Origin: Streptomyces sp. Sge12
GTDB taxonomy: Bacteria; Actinomycetota; Actinomycetes; Streptomycetales; Streptomycetaceae
Reading direction: 5' to 3'
Assembly: GCF_002080455.1 (NCBI RefSeq)
Contig: NZ_CP020555.1
Span: 62,001 to 126,000 of the forward strand
DNA length: 64,000 nt
The notes under the pieces were generated by a model. It saw only the letters and a list, made by a program, of their open reading frames with translations. It did not search any database and had not been told where the DNA came from. Position numbers and translations under genes: made by a program. Positions 20,811 to 28,737 of the stretch are shown here, piece after piece; within the stretch, counting starts at the first letter, position 1; every line of letters starts with the position of its first letter.

Positions 20811-20885
20811 GGAGCCGTAGCGCAGAGGTCGACGCGCGCGGTCTCCAAAATCGCGAGGACGCCGGTTCGACTCCGGTCGGCTCCG
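20811..20885 (+). tRNA. tRNA-Trp(CCA)-like gene, divergent
   Basis: A cloverleaf can be drawn: acceptor GGAGCCG/CGGCTCC, TA at 8-9, D stem GCGC/GCGC, anticodon stem GCGGT/ATCGC with loop CTCCAAA (anticodon CCA at 20845-20847), and T arm GCCGG-TTCGACT-CCGGT. No CCA end is encoded. Odd points: no base between D and anticodon stems (position 26 absent), and the acceptor pairing extends four more pairs (GGGC 20807-20810 with GCCC 20885-20888) to an 11-bp helix. A TACGAT -10-like box lies at 20794-20799. The sequence is unlike the usual Streptomyces tRNA-Trp, so it is either an extra divergent copy or a tRNA-like element. Confidence 0.6.
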
Positions 20886-20963
20886 CCCGCCCTGACCGCC
20901 CAGCCCGCGCAGCCCACGCAGCCCGCCCGGCCCGCGCCGGGCGGTTCGGCGCACTGCGTGCGG

Positions 20964-21911
20964 TCAGGCGATGCGGATCACGCTCTTGCCGTGGGTGGCG
21001 CCCTCGGCGAGCCGCTGCACGGCGGTGGCCAGGTCCGCGAGCCCGTACTCGGCGGTGATGTCGATCCGTACGCTGCCGTCCGCGACGAGGCGGAGCGCGT
21101 GGCGGGCGCTGTCGGCGAGGCGTTCGGGGTGGGTGCGGCTGAGCAGGTTGCTGTTGTAGGTCAGGAGCGATGTGCCGTGCATGAGCAGGTCGTTCGGGTC
21201 GGCGGGGGCGGACTCGTGGGGGCCGAGGTTGCCGAAGGCCGCGAGTCGTCCGTGCTCGGCCAGCAGGTGCAGACCGGCCCGGCGGGTCGGGCCGCCGACC
21301 GGGTCGAGGATCACGTCGAAGCGTTCGGCGTGGAGAGCGCCCGGGAATTGTTCGCGCAGCAGGACCCGGTCGTAGCCGAAGGCGGCGGCGTAGTCGGCCC
21401 TGGCGGCGCTGCCGGCGACGCCGACGATGCGGCCGGCTCCGGCGAGGCGGGCGAACTGGGCGGCGAGGGTGCCGACCGAGCCGGCCGCGGCATGGATGAG
21501 GACGCTCTCGCCGGGGCGCACGCGGGTGGTGGTGTGGATCAGGTCGTAGGCGGTCGGGGCGCCCCAGCCGAGGCCGGCGGCGGTGCGCAGCGGCAGGTCG
21601 CCGGTTTCCAGGGTGAGCGCGGCGGGCGCCAGGGCCACTTCGGCGCAGGCGCCCGCCGCCGTCAGTGCGGTGACGGGCCTGCCGATGCGGGCCGGGTCGA
21701 CGCCGTCGCCGACCGCGGTGATGTGCCCGGAGGCCTCGAAGCCCGGGACGAAGGGGCGCGGGAGGGGGAAGCGGCCGTCGCGGGCCATGGTGTCGCCCCA
21801 CTGGATCCCGGCGTAGGCGACGCGGATCGCCACCTGACCGGGGCCGGGGGTGGGCTCGTCGAGTTCGGTGACGCGGTAGTGGTTCTCGGCGTCGAGGAGG
21901 ACAGCCTTCAT
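20964..21911 (-). CDS. NADPH:quinone oxidoreductase / zeta-crystallin-type MDR enzyme
   Basis: 315 residues. Medium-chain dehydrogenase without zinc-ligand cysteines: MKAVLLDAENHYRVTELDEP, PFVPGFEASGHITAVGDGV, and the NADPH-binding stretch GESVLIHAAAGSVGTLAAQFA. Reduces quinones or enones with NADPH. Divergently transcribed from a MarR regulator with a long palindrome between them, so it is probably the target of that regulator and inducible by its ligand. ATG 21911 with AAGGGG upstream; 27 further codons in the frame upstream run through the operator and are not coding. Confidence 0.85.
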   Translation of the reverse strand: MKAVLLDAENHYRVTELDEPTPGPGQVAIRVAYAGIQWGDTMARDGRFPLPRPFVPGFEASGHITAVGDGVDPARIGRPVTALTAAGACAEVALAPAALTLETGDLPLRTAAGLGWGAPTAYDLIHTTTRVRPGESVLIHAAAGSVGTLAAQFARLAGAGRIVGVAGSAARADYAAAFGYDRVLLREQFPGALHAERFDVILDPVGGPTRRAGLHLLAEHGRLAAFGNLGPHESAPADPNDLLMHGTSLLTYNSNLLSRTHPERLADSARHALRLVADGSVRIDITAEYGLADLATAVQRLAEGATHGKSVIRIA

Positions 21912-21929
21912 CGTTACAGCCCCTTGTGC

Positions 21930-21982
21930 TGACTCAGTATCCTTATAGTCGAGGACAGTAGGTATATAAGGTTCCTGAGTCA
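21930..21982. promoter_or_regulatory. MarR operator palindrome in divergent promoter
   Basis: Left arm TGACTCAGTATCCTTATA (from 21930) and right arm TATAAGGTTCCTGAGTCA (to 21982) are inverted copies matching at all but two of about 18 positions. The A+T-rich centre (TAGTC, TAGGTATATAAGG) can hold -10 boxes for both genes. A repressor bound here would control both divergent genes. Confidence 0.75.
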
Positions 21983-22016
21983 ACCCATGAACCTGTTAGT
22001 TGAGTGGGAGTGCGTG

Positions 22017-22478
22017 ATGGAAGCCCCGGTCGATGAGTCCCTCTGCACCCGGATCAGGCGCTCGGAGCAGGCGCTGATGGCGCATCACGAGGCGGTGCTG
22101 CGCGGCTACGGGCTGACCATGACGCAGTACACGGTGCTGCTGGCCCTCTCCCGCGAGGGCGGCATGTCGGGCGCCCAACTGGCCCGTTCCTGCGGGGTGA
22201 CGCAGCAGAGCATGAGCAGCGTGCTGGCCAACATGGAGGCCAAGCGACTGATCCGCCGCGAGGCGTCCCCGGTGCACGCCAAGGTGCAGATCGCGAGCCT
22301 GAGCGAGGAGGGCCGGGAGCTCCTGGACCGCGCCTACCAGGAGGTGGCCGTCCTGGAGCGGGCGCTCGCCGACGCCTTCACGCCCTCCGAGCACGCGGCG
22401 CTCGGTGAACTCCTGGACCGGGCGACGGCCGTGCTGATCGGGCAGACCCGCCGGACCGGGGCCGCGCCCGCCTCCTGA
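22017..22478 (+). CDS. MarR-family transcriptional regulator
   Basis: 153 residues. Winged helix: YTVLLALSREGGMSGAQLARS, CGVTQQSMSSVLANMEAKRL (recognition helix) and the wing IRREASPVHAKVQIASLSEEG. Represses genes until a phenolic or other ligand binds. Start chosen at ATG 22017 with GGGAG six bases upstream; an in-frame ATG at 21987 has no ribosome site and lies close to the operator. Likely autoregulates and controls the quinone oxidoreductase. Confidence 0.88.
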   Translation: MEAPVDESLCTRIRRSEQALMAHHEAVLRGYGLTMTQYTVLLALSREGGMSGAQLARSCGVTQQSMSSVLANMEAKRLIRREASPVHAKVQIASLSEEGRELLDRAYQEVAVLERALADAFTPSEHAALGELLDRATAVLIGQTRRTGAAPAS

Positions 22479-22502
22479 GCCCCTCTCCCCCGCCCCGGTC
22501 CG

Positions 22503-22558
22503 CGCACGGAACCCGCCCGGGGGCGGGGCCGGGGCAGGGGCCGGGCAGGTTCCGTGCG
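22503..22558. terminator. Bidirectional hairpin between marR and glycosyltransferase
   Basis: Perfect 11-bp inverted repeat CGCACGGAACC / GGTTCCGTGCG around a GC-rich loop, located between two convergent genes. Confidence 0.7.
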
Positions 22559-22569
22559 GGCTGCCGTGT

Positions 22570-23691
22570 TCAGGAGGCGGCCAGGGCCTCCAGGGCGGGA
22601 ACCGTCTCGGCCGGGGTGGGCAGGGCCGTGTTCTGCTCCCGGAGGCGGGCGGCCGCCTCGCGCAGGGCCGGGTCGGTGATGAGCCGGGTCAACAGCGGGG
22701 CGTCGACGTCGTCGGAGGCGGAGCGCAGGGCGGCGCCGGTGGCGGTGAGGGCGTCGGCGTTGGTGAAGTGGTCGGCGCCCTGGGGAAGCAGCAGCTGGGG
22801 CAGGCCGGCCTGCAGGGCGGTGAGCAGGGTGCCGGATCCGCCGTGGTGGATCAGCGCGTCGGAGGCGGTCAGCAGTTCGGCGAGCGGCACCCAGGGCAGC
22901 GGGCGGACATTGTCCGGGAGGGTGCCCAGCGGGCCGAGGTCGGCTCCGCCGACGGCGAGCAGGAACTCGGCGTCCACCGATGCGGCGGCCTCGATCAGGC
23001 GGACGATGGCGCGGACGCCGTCCAGCTCGGCCAGGACGGTGCCCAGGGTGACGGCGACGCGCGGGCGGCCGCCGCGCCGCAGGAGCCCGGCGGGGACGAT
23101 GCCGCCGCCGTTGTAGGGCAGGTAGCGCATGCGCAGGCCGGCCGGGTCGCCGCCGAGGGAGGCGGGGACGACGTTCAGGGCGGTGGGCTCGGCCGGTCCG
23201 GCGACCCCGTACGTCTCGTAGGCCTCGGTGAAGTGGGCGGCGAGCCGGCCGATCATGTCGAGGCCGGAGGTGACGCCGAAGTTGTGGACCACCGAGGGGA
23301 TCTTCAGCTTGGCGGCGACCAGCGGGGCCGCGGCCTGGAAGGAGTCGTGGATCAGAAGGTCGGGGCGCCAGCTGTCGGCTATCTCCAGCAGTCCCTCGAC
23401 GGTGGAGCGGGAGACGAGCGCGAAGCCGTGGGCGGCCCTGCCGAGGATCTGCTCCGGGGTCATGTCCGGGGCGACGTAGCGTATTTCCTCACCGGTGGAC
23501 TGCTCGAACACCTCCCGGATGCTGCGGCCGTCGCCGATCTCGACGATCGGGAAACCGGCCTCGCGGAGCTGGTCCAGCGGCTGCGAGCCCGCGAACAGCA
23601 CCTCGTGGCCCGCGGCCCGTAAGGCCTGCGCGGTCGGGATCATCGGGAAGAGGTGGCCGGCCGCGGGCGGGCCGGTGAAGAGTATGCGCAC
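22570..23691 (-). CDS. GT1-family (MGT/UGT-like) glycosyltransferase
   Basis: 373 residues. N-terminal acceptor domain MRILFTGPPAAGHLFPMIPTA, and a C-terminal nucleotide-sugar signature VPLAELLTASDALIHHGGSGT followed by GLPQLLLPQGADHFTNA. Transfers a sugar from an NDP-donor to a small molecule; macrolide and anthracycline glycosyltransferases look alike. Residue 24 is encoded by TTA (23620-23622), one of only two TTA codons found in coding frames of the window, so translation should need the bldA tRNA and be tied to development. No sugar-biosynthesis genes are nearby, so it may act in resistance or tailoring with host sugars. Confidence 0.88.
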   Translation of the reverse strand: MRILFTGPPAAGHLFPMIPTAQALRAAGHEVLFAGSQPLDQLREAGFPIVEIGDGRSIREVFEQSTGEEIRYVAPDMTPEQILGRAAHGFALVSRSTVEGLLEIADSWRPDLLIHDSFQAAAPLVAAKLKIPSVVHNFGVTSGLDMIGRLAAHFTEAYETYGVAGPAEPTALNVVPASLGGDPAGLRMRYLPYNGGGIVPAGLLRRGGRPRVAVTLGTVLAELDGVRAIVRLIEAAASVDAEFLLAVGGADLGPLGTLPDNVRPLPWVPLAELLTASDALIHHGGSGTLLTALQAGLPQLLLPQGADHFTNADALTATGAALRSASDDVDAPLLTRLITDPALREAAARLREQNTALPTPAETVPALEALAAS

Positions 23692-23843
23692 GGTCTCTCC
23701 TTGCTCATGGTCTGCCGGTCGGGGGCGAGTCGTGCGGGCGCGCCCCCGGTGCCGTTCGGTGAACTGACGGGAATGCGCGTTGTGTTCCCTTCGGGGGGTC
23801 GATAATCAGACGTTCTGGGACGCCCGGTGTCCGGCCGACGGGC

Positions 23844-23905
23844 CCGGTCCACGGGAATGGGCCGCCACCCCCGTGCGGGGGTGGCGGCCCATTCCCGTGG
23901 ACCGG
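23844..23905. terminator. Perfect 29-bp hairpin
   Basis: Arms 23844-23872 and 23877-23905 are exact inverted copies (starting CCGGTCCACGGGAATGGG) around a GTGC loop. Sits 7 bp after the stop of the small secreted protein gene and acts most simply as its terminator. Unusually long and perfect. Confidence 0.75.
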
Positions 23906-23912
23906 AAGCCGC

Positions 23913-24233
23913 CTACTTGCGGAAGATGTTGCCGGTCCACTGGCCGGCGGCACCCTTGAGGGCCTCGTTGCTCATGATGTGGGTCGCGGGCAGGGTCGCC
24001 ATGCCGATGTCACCGGCCGGCGCCGCGCCGTTGTGGGAGCCGACCGTGTTGTCGTGGCCGGCGTTGAAGACGTCGTCGCCGGCCACCTGGCTCAGGTCGC
24101 CGAAGACGATCGAGTACGTGTTGCTGATCGGTGCGTAGACGGTGAAGGCGTCGTCGGCGGAGGCGGCGGAGGCGCCCGCCAGGAGGATGCCACCGGCGGC
24201 GAGAGCGGTCAGGGCGCAACGGATCGATCGCAC
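23913..24233 (-). CDS. Small secreted protein of unknown function
   Basis: 106 residues from GTG 24233 with AAAGG eight bases upstream. Residues 1-26 are a clear Sec signal peptide (MRSIRCALTALAAGGILLAG, ASA cleavage). The mature 80 residues contain YAPISNTYSIVFGDLSQVAG, GHDNTVGSHNGAAPAGD and end KGAAGQWTGNIFRK. No Cys in the mature part, no motif I recognise. Asn/Gly/Ser content recalls spore-surface or rodlin-like proteins but I would not assign it. Followed by the 29-bp hairpin. Confidence 0.7.
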   Translation of the reverse strand: MRSIRCALTALAAGGILLAGASAASADDAFTVYAPISNTYSIVFGDLSQVAGDDVFNAGHDNTVGSHNGAAPAGDIGMATLPATHIMSNEALKGAAGQWTGNIFRK

Positions 24234-24345
24234 GAGTACTGCCTTTCGTGAGGGGTGGGGAGCAGTGCGAACGTAGGCCGCTTCGTGCGGCGAGGGCCCG
24301 TACCGGCCGCCGTACGGCCCGAGTCCATCCGTACGGCGCAGCCCG

Positions 24346-25080
24346 CTACCGCTCCTCGACCTGTTCGGCGACGGCGAAGGCGGCCCCGCAGTCCGGGCAG
24401 GTCGCCCGGCCGAAGAGGTACGTCAGCCCGAGCGCGACCTGCGCGTGGCCCGCCCGCGACGCCGCGCGGTGCAGGCGGGCGGGGAGCGGGCCGAGCGTGG
24501 CGGGATCGGCGGGCAGGAGCTCCGCCCGGGCGGGGTCGGCCGTCACGTAGTCACCGGCCGCGGCGAAGGTCCCGTGGTCGCCGAAGGCGATGAACAGCTC
24601 CGACGTGCAGTGCGGGCACTCGATCTCGTACTCCTGCACGAACAGGCCCTCCAGCCGCCCGGCGCTCCACACCCGCTCGCCCTCGAAGGCCAGCACGCAC
24701 TGGAGGAGGTACACGAAGGTCGGCGGATGGTCGGTGGCCTCGTCCAGGAGGCGGCGGGCGACCGGCAGCAGCGCGGACACCTCCCCGGCGTAGCGCGCTG
24801 TGTGCTCCTCGTCCGCCGCCGAGGCGATCAGGCCCGCCATCAGGACGGCCTCCTGCGGTTCGCCCGGGGCGCGGCCGGTCGCGATCGCCGTCAGGTGCGG
24901 GAGGGCGAGGAAGCTGTCCTCGTCGACGGATTCCTGATGGCACAGGTCGCTCCAGAGGTCGCTCCAGACCTGCTGGTCGTCCTCACCGCCGAGGCGGGCG
25001 AAGGCGGCGGAGGCGGAGCGGGAGGGGGCGGCGGCAGCGGGGGCGGCGGTGGTCGGATCGCCGGAGGAGTGCGTGCTCAT
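24346..25080 (-). CDS. Unknown protein with a split zinc-ribbon
   Basis: 244 residues. After a low-complexity Ala/Ser N-terminus, a helical region with LPHLTAIATGRAPG and FVYLLQCVLAFEGERVW, resembling HEAT-like helices, leads to two CxxC pairs: IECPHCTSELFI and ATCPDCGAAFAVAEQ, about 60 residues apart. They probably bind one zinc. Conserved hypothetical proteins of this type occur widely in Streptomyces; some sit near immunity-type SMI1 proteins, but I cannot support a role. Confidence 0.65.
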   Translation of the reverse strand: MSTHSSGDPTTAAPAAAAPSRSASAAFARLGGEDDQQVWSDLWSDLCHQESVDEDSFLALPHLTAIATGRAPGEPQEAVLMAGLIASAADEEHTARYAGEVSALLPVARRLLDEATDHPPTFVYLLQCVLAFEGERVWSAGRLEGLFVQEYEIECPHCTSELFIAFGDHGTFAAAGDYVTADPARAELLPADPATLGPLPARLHRAASRAGHAQVALGLTYLFGRATCPDCGAAFAVAEQVEER

Positions 25081-25136
25081 GCGACCGCATTCTTGCGGAC
25101 GCCTCGCAGGTCAGCGTGGCCGGAGGGGTGTTGCGG

Positions 25137-25520
25137 TCACCGGTCCTCCCGTGCGGCGACCGCCGCGCCGAGGAAGGTCCAGCCGTCGACCTTCACCTCC
25201 CGCCTCTCCCCCGGCTGCCAACCGCGGGCCAGCGCCGCGTCGAGCAGGACCCGTACCGTGCCCGGTTCGTGCAGGTTCAGCGCGCCGACGCCGCTCTCCC
25301 CCACCTCGCCCGAGCCCGTGGTGAATCCCGAGACGTACCGGCCGGGCCCCTCGTCGAAGACGAAGCGCAGCAGGCCGCCGGTGCCCGACGGGTGGGAGCG
25401 CAGGGTGAGGGTCTTGCGGCAGCCGTCGTCGTCGAGCACGCGGTGGCCGTGGCGGATCGTCCACAGGTAGGTGCGCCCGTCGGCGACGAGCCGGCGGGCC
25501 TTCTTCGGGGAGCGGGGCAT
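25137..25520 (-). CDS. Conserved hypothetical protein
   Basis: 127 residues, predicted mostly beta: TYLWTIRHGHRVLDDDGCRKTL, LRFVFDEGPGRYVSGF and EVKVDGWTFLGAA. No signal peptide or membrane segment. I do not recognise a named family. Short gap (56 bp) to the zinc-ribbon gene downstream, so co-transcription is possible. Divergent from the repeat-protein gene at 25717 across about 200 bp. Confidence 0.6.
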   Translation of the reverse strand: MPRSPKKARRLVADGRTYLWTIRHGHRVLDDDGCRKTLTLRSHPSGTGGLLRFVFDEGPGRYVSGFTTGSGEVGESGVGALNLHEPGTVRVLLDAALARGWQPGERREVKVDGWTFLGAAVAAREDR

Positions 25521-25716
25521 ACGGGCGAGCGTACGGGCCGGGGCGGGAGCGCCCCCAGGGGTTTTCCTCCCCGGCCGGGGAGGGGGACGAGGGCCTGCGG
25601 TGGGGGCCGTCGTCGGCCCGGCGACCGGGTCGGCGTGGACGCCTGCGGCCGCCCCGGGACCACTGGGGCGGCCCGGACTACCGCCCGCAGTGCCGACCGC
25701 CTGTCAGGATGGTGCC

Positions 25717-26082
25717 GTGATCACACGTGATGCGTCGGCGGGCCCGTGGCACGGCAGCAACCGGTCCTGCCTCTCGCTCTGGTCGAAGGACTCGGTGCTG
25801 TCCATCGGCTCGGTGGGCTCGGTCCTGTCGATCGGTTCGGTGGGCTCGGTGCTGTCGATCGGGTCCGTGGGCTGCGCCCTGTCCGCCGCCTCCATCGGAT
25901 CCTCGCTGTCGGCGCTGTCGGCGGCCTCCTGGCTCAGCACGGGCTCGGTGCTGTCCGCGCAGTCCCGCTGGTCGGTGCTGTCCTGGCGCGCACGCGGCGG
26001 TTTCATGGCGGCCGGTGTCGTCGCCGCGAGTGCCGCGGCCGGGCTCGCGCTGCACTTCCGGGAGGGCCGCGGCGGCCGCTAG
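25717..26082 (+). CDS. SVLSIGSVGS-repeat membrane-associated protein
   Basis: 121 residues from GTG 25717 with AGGA upstream. Residues about 25-55 consist of a decapeptide repeat, SVLSIGSVGS, three times, grading into SALSAASWLSTGSVLS. A single hydrophobic segment near the C-terminus (GFMAAGVVAASAAAGLALHF) could anchor it. Begins TRDASAGPWHGSNRSCLSLWS, a stretch I recall as conserved among Streptomyces. The alternating Ser/small/hydrophobic pattern suggests a beta-solenoid or amyloid-prone strand stack. Function unknown. Confidence 0.65.
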   Translation: MITRDASAGPWHGSNRSCLSLWSKDSVLSIGSVGSVLSIGSVGSVLSIGSVGCALSAASIGSSLSALSAASWLSTGSVLSAQSRWSVLSWRARGGFMAAGVVAASAAAGLALHFREGRGGR

Positions 26083-26130
26083 CCGCCTCTCCGAGCGGGG
26101 GCCGGGGCCGGGGGCCGGGGGCCGGGTACG

Positions 26131-26167
26131 CGAAAACGCCCGGCCGGGGGTCCGGCCGAGCGTTTCG
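26131..26167. terminator. Convergent-gene terminator hairpin
   Basis: CGAAAACGCCCGGCCGG and CCGGCCGAGCGTTTCG form a 15-16 bp stem with one mismatch between two converging genes; the AAAA/TTT ends make it a good bidirectional terminator. Confidence 0.75.
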
Positions 26168-26191
26168 GTGCGTCTGCTGTCCGCTGGTGGC

Positions 26192-26596
26192 TCAGTACCA
26201 GTGGTGGGACTGCCAGAAGTTCCAGGCGCCGACCGGGCTGCCGTAGCGGTCGTTCATGTAGTCCAGGCCCCACTTGATCTGGGTGGCGGGGTTGGTCTTC
26301 CAGTCCGCGCCGGCGGAGGCCATCTTCGAGGCCGGCAGGGCCTGGACCAGGCCGTAGGCGCCGGAGGAGGCGTTCGTGGCGGTGTGGTTCCAGCCGCTCT
26401 CGCGGGAAACGATGTTGTTGAACGCCGCGAACTGCGCCGGGTCCTTGATCATCTGCTGGGCGATCGCCTTGGCGCTCGTCGGGGCCGCCTGGGCGGGAAC
26501 CGTGGCGAGCATGGAGCCGGCGACACCGAGGGCGACGACGGTGCCCGCGAGGGCCTTCTTCGAGGCGGCGATGCGGCGGATGACGGAGTGGGACAC
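26192..26596 (-). CDS. Secreted SLT-domain transglycosylase-like protein
   Basis: 134 residues from GTG 26596 with GGAAGG upstream. Signal peptide residues 1-35 (SVIRRIAASKKALAGTVVAL, AQA cleavage). The mature domain shows the lytic transglycosylase-like pattern NNIVSRESGWNHTATN (catalytic Glu in SRESGW), SGAYGLVQALPASKM, and IKWGLDYMNDRYGSPVGAWNF. Cleaves peptidoglycan glycan strands, probably in growth or germination. Its 5' leader contains several hairpins. Confidence 0.88.
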   Translation of the reverse strand: MSHSVIRRIAASKKALAGTVVALGVAGSMLATVPAQAAPTSAKAIAQQMIKDPAQFAAFNNIVSRESGWNHTATNASSGAYGLVQALPASKMASAGADWKTNPATQIKWGLDYMNDRYGSPVGAWNFWQSHHWY

Positions 26597-26780
26597 GGGG
26601 GAAACCTTCCACAGGGAACAAGGGCGGTCGCGGCATGCCGGAGGCATGCGTGAGCCACTCACGCGCTGGAGAGGGGTTCGTCGGCGGCGGGGTGAAGCAC
26701 CCGTGCCGCCCGGCGACTCATCCAGTTCTACAGACGCCCCGACCCCCTGGCAACGGCCCCTCTTACTAGGGGGCCTCGGA
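26597..26780 (-). promoter_or_regulatory. Structured 5' leader of the transglycosylase gene
   Basis: On the minus strand the leader holds three evident hairpins: GGCCCC(26755 region)/GGGGCC, GCGTGAG-CCA-CTCACGC (26648-26664) and GCATGCC-GGA-GGCATGC (26633-26649), the last about 37 bp from the start codon. Streptomyces wall-lytic genes are often controlled by a c-di-AMP (ydaO-type) riboswitch; I cannot confirm its consensus here. Confidence 0.35.
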
Positions 26781-27053
26781 GTGGGGGACCTGCGGCCCCC
26801 GGGCGGGCGTGGAGGGGTCCGTGCTGGTGGGAGTCGGTTCGGGGCAGCTGCGGCGGGGCCTTCGCAGGCTACTATCCCGGCTCGTATGTGACGTGGGCCC
26901 TATGGGGCGGCTCACCCTCACAGCGCCCGAATGTCACTGAATGTCCCTCTATGTACACCTTTGAGAGGTGTGGTGGGATGCCGGAATCGCCTCGGGATCG
27001 AAGGGAACGGGCGGGGCGGGGCCCGGCTCCGGAAGGAGCGGGGGTCAGGGGCC
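26781..27053. other. Intergenic region with no gene seen
   Basis: Between the transglycosylase leader and the MFS gene end. A short AT-richer stretch at 26870-26965 (AATGTCACTGAATGTCCCTC) could be a promoter, perhaps for the transglycosylase; I see no convincing small gene. Confidence 0.4.
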
Positions 27054-28493
27054 TCAGGGGCTGCGGGGGCCCGGCTCCCGGGCGGCGGCGTCGTCCGCCC
27101 GCAGGGACAGGGGCGGGACCCGTCCGAGCGTCACGAGCCGGTGGCGTACGGCCATGACCACCACCGCCGTCGCGACGATGACCAGCCCGCCGAGGCGCAG
27201 GATCGCGTCGTAGGCCTCCTCGGGCGGCCGCTGCGGGGTCATCGCGGAGATCGCCGCCGCCGTCCCGGCCAGGGCGATCGCGCCCAGCGTGACCAGGAAC
27301 GTCAGCAGCACGCCCGACGCCTCCCCCGCCCGGGCCGGTGCGACGACCTGCTGGGTCGCCACGCCGGAGTACGTCCAGCCCAGCCCGAGGCCCAGGCCGC
27401 ACCACGCGAACACCGGCACGTACAGCCACCACGCCCCGACCCCGGCCAGGGCGTACATCCCCGTGCCGGCGACGGCCCCGGCCAGCGCCATCACCGCGGT
27501 CGGCCGCATGTGCCGGCCCAGCCGCGCGCCGAGCGGCCCGCTGAGCGCCACCAGCACGGCCGGGGCCAGGAACACCGTGCCCGCCAGGAGCGGCGAGAGG
27601 CCGCGTACGCCCTGGAGGTAGAGGGTGGCGAGGAAGACGGTGACGCCGTAGCCCATGTTCGAGAGCGAGCCCATCCCTGTCACCAGGACGTAGGGGACGT
27701 TGCGGAACAGCCGCAGGTCGACCAGCGGGTGCCGGGCGCGGCGCTCGCGCACCAGGAACAGGGCGCCGGCCGTGACGGCCGCGGCGAAGCAGCCCAGGGT
27801 GCGGGCGCTCCCCCAGCCCCAGGCGTCCCCGCGCTCCACGGCCAGGGTCAGTGCGGCCAGCGCGCACACGATCAGGGCGCAGCCCAGGAGGTCGAGCTGG
27901 CGGGGCGCGGAGGTGTCGCGCGAGTCGGGTACGCGGGCCAGGGCGATGAGCAGGGAGAGCAGGCCGAGCGGGGCCATCAGCCAGAAGATCCAGCGCCAGC
28001 CGGGTCCCTCGGTGAAGCCTCCGCCGACGAAGGGGCCGATCGCGGTGCCGATGTTGGCGATGCCGAATGCGGCGCCCAGGGCCTTGGCCCGGCTCTGTTC
28101 GGGGAAGGTGTTGGTGATCACGGCCACCGAGACCGGGAAGACGAAGGCCGCGCCGATTCCCTGCGCGATGCGGGCCAGGACGAGCGGGCCGAGGGCGGGT
28201 GCCAGTGCGCAGCCCACGGAGCCGGCGGTGAACAGGGCGATGCCGGCCAGCAGGGTGGCGCGCCGTCCGAAGACGTCGCCGACCCGGCCGCCGACGATGA
28301 AGAAGCAGCCGATGGCGAGCATGTACGCGGACAGGGTCCACTGCGCGGCCGAGACGGTGACGCCGAGCTCGGCGGCGATGCCGGGGATGGCGAGGTTGAG
28401 GGCGAAGAAGTCGAGCTGGATGCAGAACAGGGCGACGGCGACCGCGGCGAAGGCCCCCGTTCTCCGCGCGGCGGGTGAGGACTCCGCGCGCAT
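27054..28493 (-). CDS. MFS drug exporter, DHA2-type
   Basis: 479 residues, about 14 hydrophobic segments. Family motifs: FFALNLAIPGIAAELGVTVS with the following WTLSAYMLAIGCFFIVGGR, motif A GRVGDVFGRRATLLAG, and motif C-like GIANIGTAIGPFVGGG. Proton-coupled antiporter for drugs or metabolites. ATG 28493 with GAGAGG upstream; divergent from the unknown gene at 28738. Isolated, so its substrate cannot be guessed. Confidence 0.88.
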   Translation of the reverse strand: MRAESSPAARRTGAFAAVAVALFCIQLDFFALNLAIPGIAAELGVTVSAAQWTLSAYMLAIGCFFIVGGRVGDVFGRRATLLAGIALFTAGSVGCALAPALGPLVLARIAQGIGAAFVFPVSVAVITNTFPEQSRAKALGAAFGIANIGTAIGPFVGGGFTEGPGWRWIFWLMAPLGLLSLLIALARVPDSRDTSAPRQLDLLGCALIVCALAALTLAVERGDAWGWGSARTLGCFAAAVTAGALFLVRERRARHPLVDLRLFRNVPYVLVTGMGSLSNMGYGVTVFLATLYLQGVRGLSPLLAGTVFLAPAVLVALSGPLGARLGRHMRPTAVMALAGAVAGTGMYALAGVGAWWLYVPVFAWCGLGLGLGWTYSGVATQQVVAPARAGEASGVLLTFLVTLGAIALAGTAAAISAMTPQRPPEEAYDAILRLGGLVIVATAVVVMAVRHRLVTLGRVPPLSLRADDAAAREPGPRSP

Positions 28494-28737
28494 GAGGGTG
28501 TTCCTCTCGGCCGACGCAGTCAGGACACCGCGGGGCGGCCGCCGCCACCGGGGCAGGGGCCGCACGCATGCCGTTCTCCCATTGTGGGGCGGCCGGCTGC
28601 GGGGCGCAGCGCGGCCGCGGCAGTGGCGCGGCGGGGCGGCGGCCCCGGGGGCGGGCGGGGCTTTGTCGGTGCCTCCTGGCAGGGTTGGCCGGGACAGGGG
28701 GTGTCCCCGTCCGCAACGACCGCCGGGGCGAGGGCTG

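Noticed and set aside
26888..27157. Small plus-strand gene upstream of the MFS gene end
   Set aside because: Arg/Pro/Gly-rich shadow with no ribosome site or conserved features.
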